Assembly: GCA_024464195.1 (NCBI GenBank) | Contig: JANHAK010000068.1 | Coordinates: 1 to 6,694, forward strand | Direction: 5' to 3' | Source of the DNA: Methanomassiliicoccales archaeon | GTDB lineage: Archaea; Thermoplasmatota; Thermoplasmata; Methanomassiliicoccales; JACIVX01 | DNA: 6,694 nt | Program-made: the position numbers and the translations under genes | Shown here: piece by piece, positions 4,627 to 6,694 of the stretch | Layout: every line of letters begins with the position of its first letter | Numbering within the stretch: position 1 is the first letter of the stretch | The notes under the pieces: model-generated | Database searches by the model: none | Seen by the model: only the letters and a program-made list of their open reading frames with translations | Told to the model about the DNA's origin: nothing

Positions 4627-6596
4627 TTCGCGAAGCAATAAAGCACGTGGTTGAAGGCTATGATCTTACTTACCCAGCAGCACGAGCGGTGATGCATGAG
4701 ATGATGCTTGGCAAAGCCACACCAGGTCAGATCGCGGCATTCCTCACGGCAATGAAGATGAAGGGAGAAAGGGAGCACGAAATGCTTGGTTTTATTTCTG
4801 AGATGCTTGACAATGCCCTTCGGATTCCATCTCCGCCTGGCGCCGTCGATGTGTGCGGGACAGGTGGGGATAATTCTGGCACATTTAATGTGAGTACAGT
4901 TGCTTCCTTTGTTGTATCAGCAACGGGCGTACCGGTTGCGAAACATGGAAACCGTTCAGTCTCGAGCAGATGCGGATCGGCAGACTTGTTACGCGCAACG
5001 GGCATTCCTTTCGATCTCGATCCCCCCTATGTTGAGAGATGTCTTTTTGAAGTCGGCTTGGGATTTCTCTTTGCTCCTACTTTTCATGTGTTAATGAAAA
5101 GTGTCAATGCGACGCGAAAGGAAATCGGCATTCCAACACTTTTCAATGTCCTTGGACCTCTGGCTAATCCCGCAAATCCACCATATCGGCTTATAGGGGT
5201 CTACAAACCGTCAGTCGTACAGACAGTTGCAAACATTCTTCGTTCTCTCGAGGTGCATCATGCGCTTGTTGTTCATGGAAATGGTCTAGATGAAATCACG
5301 AATACAGGGGAAACTATAGTGGTTGAGCTAAAAGAGAACAAGATTTTCGGTTATAGTATTTCACCGTCTGAATTTGGAATTGACCTGGCAGAGCCTAACG
5401 AAATCATTGGGGGAGACCCTTTCGAAAATGCGAGGATCGCGATGTCTGTGTTGCGCGGCGAATCCAATCCGAAACTGGATCTCGTTCTGCTCAATGCTGG
5501 TGCCGCTCTTTATGTAGCCAATAGAGCCGAAAATATCGAGGAGGGCATCAAAATCGCTCGGAAAGCGATTACCAGCGGAAGGGCACTTTCGAAGTTTAAG
5601 GCATTTCATTCATTTGTAAATGAACTTGAAGTGGAACGCCAACGAACGATGAGTATCGATTCTCTGAGAAAAACTGTCATATGCTCCGAGTCACTTGTAT
5701 GCAGGTGCCAGGATCTGACAAGGGAAATGGCCAAGGAAATCATGATGTCAGAACGGGGCGCTTATTTGCTCAAAGGACTTGATGATAATCTTTTCAAATC
5801 ACCGGGCGCACTCACTGTTATTATTCTCACAAAAATACTTCGCCTGCTATCTGAAGGAAAATTGAATATCTCCCTGCAACCCCGCTTCAATCGAGCCTCA
5901 AGGCAAAAGATGTCCGATGCAATTCTCAATGCAGAAGGTCTGGCAATTCTTGGCGAGTTCAAGAATCGTATCCCCTCATCTAAAAATCTATACATTCCAC
6001 CAGAGCCATCATTAATCGCTGAGTTGTATAACTCGTACGGACTCGACGGTATGTCGGTCGTCGTCGAAGAGGACTTCTTTTTTGGCCATCCGAATCTTTT
6101 CACATTTTTCCGTGAAAGGATCGATATACCGATGCTGTTCAAGGATTTTATCGTATCCGAAGAACAAATCCGGGTCGCAGCGGAACTCGGAGCTAATTCC
6201 ATACTTATTATCTCGAAGGCGCTCAAAAAAGATAGGATCGAAACGCTTATACAGGAAAGTATTCAGTTTGGTCTTGAGCCGATAATCGAAGTGCATGATG
6301 CTGGGGATGTCGAGAAGATTATCACATGTTCGAATTATGACATCATTAGCCTCGTTGGCATTAATTCTAGAAATCTCCAGACGTTGGGAACCGATTTATC
6401 GATGTTACAGCACCTGAAAAAAATGATTACTGGCGACAAACTCCTAATCGCTGAGAGCGGAATAATGGAATCAAAGGATCTCGAATCATTGCAAGGTTTT
6501 GACGCCGCGTTGATCGGCTCATCTTTTCTGACAGCGGAGAGACCTGCGGATAAGATCGCTGATATAGTCACCGCAGCAAGGAGGATGAAGAATTGA
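4623..6596 (+). CDS. trpDC: Fused anthranilate phosphoribosyltransferase - indole-3-glycerol phosphate synthase
   Basis: One uninterrupted 657-residue frame joins two trp enzymes. Residues 1 to about 335 are TrpD, which adds phosphoribose from PRPP to anthranilate: GTGGD (79-83), NVST (89-92), KHGNRSVSSRCGSADLL (107-123), NATRKEIG (162-169), NVLGPLANPA (175-184) and the metal-binding Asp223-Glu224. Residues from about 395 to 655 are TrpC, a TIM barrel closing CdRP to indole-3-glycerol phosphate: Glu445 and Lys447 (GEFKNR), Lys507 (FKDFI), Glu556 (IIEVHD), Asn581 and Arg583 (GINSRNL), Glu611-Ser612 (AESGI) and GSS (632-634). Ile450 occupies the place of a usually conserved serine. About 60 residues between the domains, with Cys354, Cys360 and Cys362, match nothing I recognise. 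ATG 4623 overlaps the trpG stop in ATGA; only weak purine runs precede it. The stop overlaps trpF. In the pathway TrpF acts between the two fused activities. Confidence 0.94.
   Translation: MIREAIKHVVEGYDLTYPAARAVMHEMMLGKATPGQIAAFLTAMKMKGEREHEMLGFISEMLDNALRIPSPPGAVDVCGTGGDNSGTFNVSTVASFVVSATGVPVAKHGNRSVSSRCGSADLLRATGIPFDLDPPYVERCLFEVGLGFLFAPTFHVLMKSVNATRKEIGIPTLFNVLGPLANPANPPYRLIGVYKPSVVQTVANILRSLEVHHALVVHGNGLDEITNTGETIVVELKENKIFGYSISPSEFGIDLAEPNEIIGGDPFENARIAMSVLRGESNPKLDLVLLNAGAALYVANRAENIEEGIKIARKAITSGRALSKFKAFHSFVNELEVERQRTMSIDSLRKTVICSESLVCRCQDLTREMAKEIMMSERGAYLLKGLDDNLFKSPGALTVIILTKILRLLSEGKLNISLQPRFNRASRQKMSDAILNAEGLAILGEFKNRIPSSKNLYIPPEPSLIAELYNSYGLDGMSVVVEEDFFFGHPNLFTFFRERIDIPMLFKDFIVSEEQIRVAAELGANSILIISKALKKDRIETLIQESIQFGLEPIIEVHDAGDVEKIITCSNYDIISLVGINSRNLQTLGTDLSMLQHLKKMITGDKLLIAESGIMESKDLESLQGFDAALIGSSFLTAERPADKIADIVTAARRMKN
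6580..6584 (+). promoter_or_regulatory. Shine-Dalgarno site of trpF inside trpDC
   Basis: GGAGG within AAGGAGGATGA leaves eight bases to the TTG at 6593. It supports that TTG as the trpF start over any later codon and repeats the arrangement seen before trpG. Confidence 0.78.
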
Positions 6597-6694
6597 AGGT
6601 TAAGATCTGTGGAATCACAAATGCTGAAGATGCTTGGATGTGTGAATCATTCGACCCAGATGCCCTTGGTTTCGTTCATTATCCTTTGAAAGCT
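6593..6694 (+). CDS. trpF: Phosphoribosylanthranilate isomerase (3'-truncated by window edge)
   Basis: TrpF performs the Amadori rearrangement of phosphoribosylanthranilate to CdRP, the step between the TrpD and TrpC activities. Only 34 residues are visible: MKVKICGIT at the start, with Cys6 as the presumed general base, an AEDA helix start and the second-strand motif DALGFVHYP (23-31). These match the N-terminal two beta/alpha units of the family, which is usually about 200 residues. TTG 6593 is the start, since it follows GGAGG by eight bases and overlaps the trpDC stop in TTGA. The general acid aspartate lies beyond the window. Separate trpF contrasts with the trpC-trpF fusion known in enteric bacteria. 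Confidence 0.93.
   Translation, partial: MKVKICGITNAEDAWMCESFDPDALGFVHYPLKA

Noticed and set aside
5762..6226. 154-codon open frame on the minus strand inside the TrpC domain
   Set aside because: It is antisense to recognised IGPS motifs, with no known domain and no ribosome binding site.

Overview
The window is a piece of an archaeal, probably euryarchaeal, chromosome. Three things point there: a Cbf5-type pseudouridine synthase ending in the archaeal PUA tail (GTYPKMW), an archaeal-type cytidylate kinase directly in front of it, and TATA-like boxes upstream of the trp genes. Frequent TTG starts paired with strong GGAGG Shine-Dalgarno sites also fit. The cmk-cbf5 adjacency and the compact trp operon would suit a Thermoplasmata-like lineage, but that is only a guess from gene order and no single residue proves it.

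Layout: bases 1-482 hold the 3' part of cmk, overlapping cbf5 (464-1420). A convergent metallo-beta-lactamase/beta-CASP nuclease gene (1421-2413, minus strand) abuts cbf5 with no gap; the two stop codons together form the palindrome TGATCA. Bases 2414-2692 are an AT-rich divergent control region. They carry T-runs, TATA-like boxes, a 10-bp palindrome containing TGTACA (the box known for the archaeal Trp repressor TrpY) and a small upstream reading frame that runs into the trpE start. Bases 2693-6694 are a tryptophan operon in the order trpE, trpG, a fused trpD-trpC, then trpF, which is cut by the window end.

Together the trp genes turn chorismate into anthranilate (TrpE with TrpG), phosphoribosylanthranilate (TrpD domain), the CdRP isomer (TrpF) and indole-3-glycerol phosphate (TrpC domain). 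trpB and trpA are not in view and may follow. Every joint inside the operon is a 4-base stop/start overlap (TTGA or ATGA), which points to translational coupling.

Most of the window is ordinary housekeeping and biosynthesis. The points worth a second look are the trpD-trpC fusion with its unrecognised linker, an isoleucine at a position that is normally serine in the IGPS active site, the putative TRP box, and the upstream reading frame coupled to a trpE start that has no ribosome binding site. I see no clearly new multigene system.
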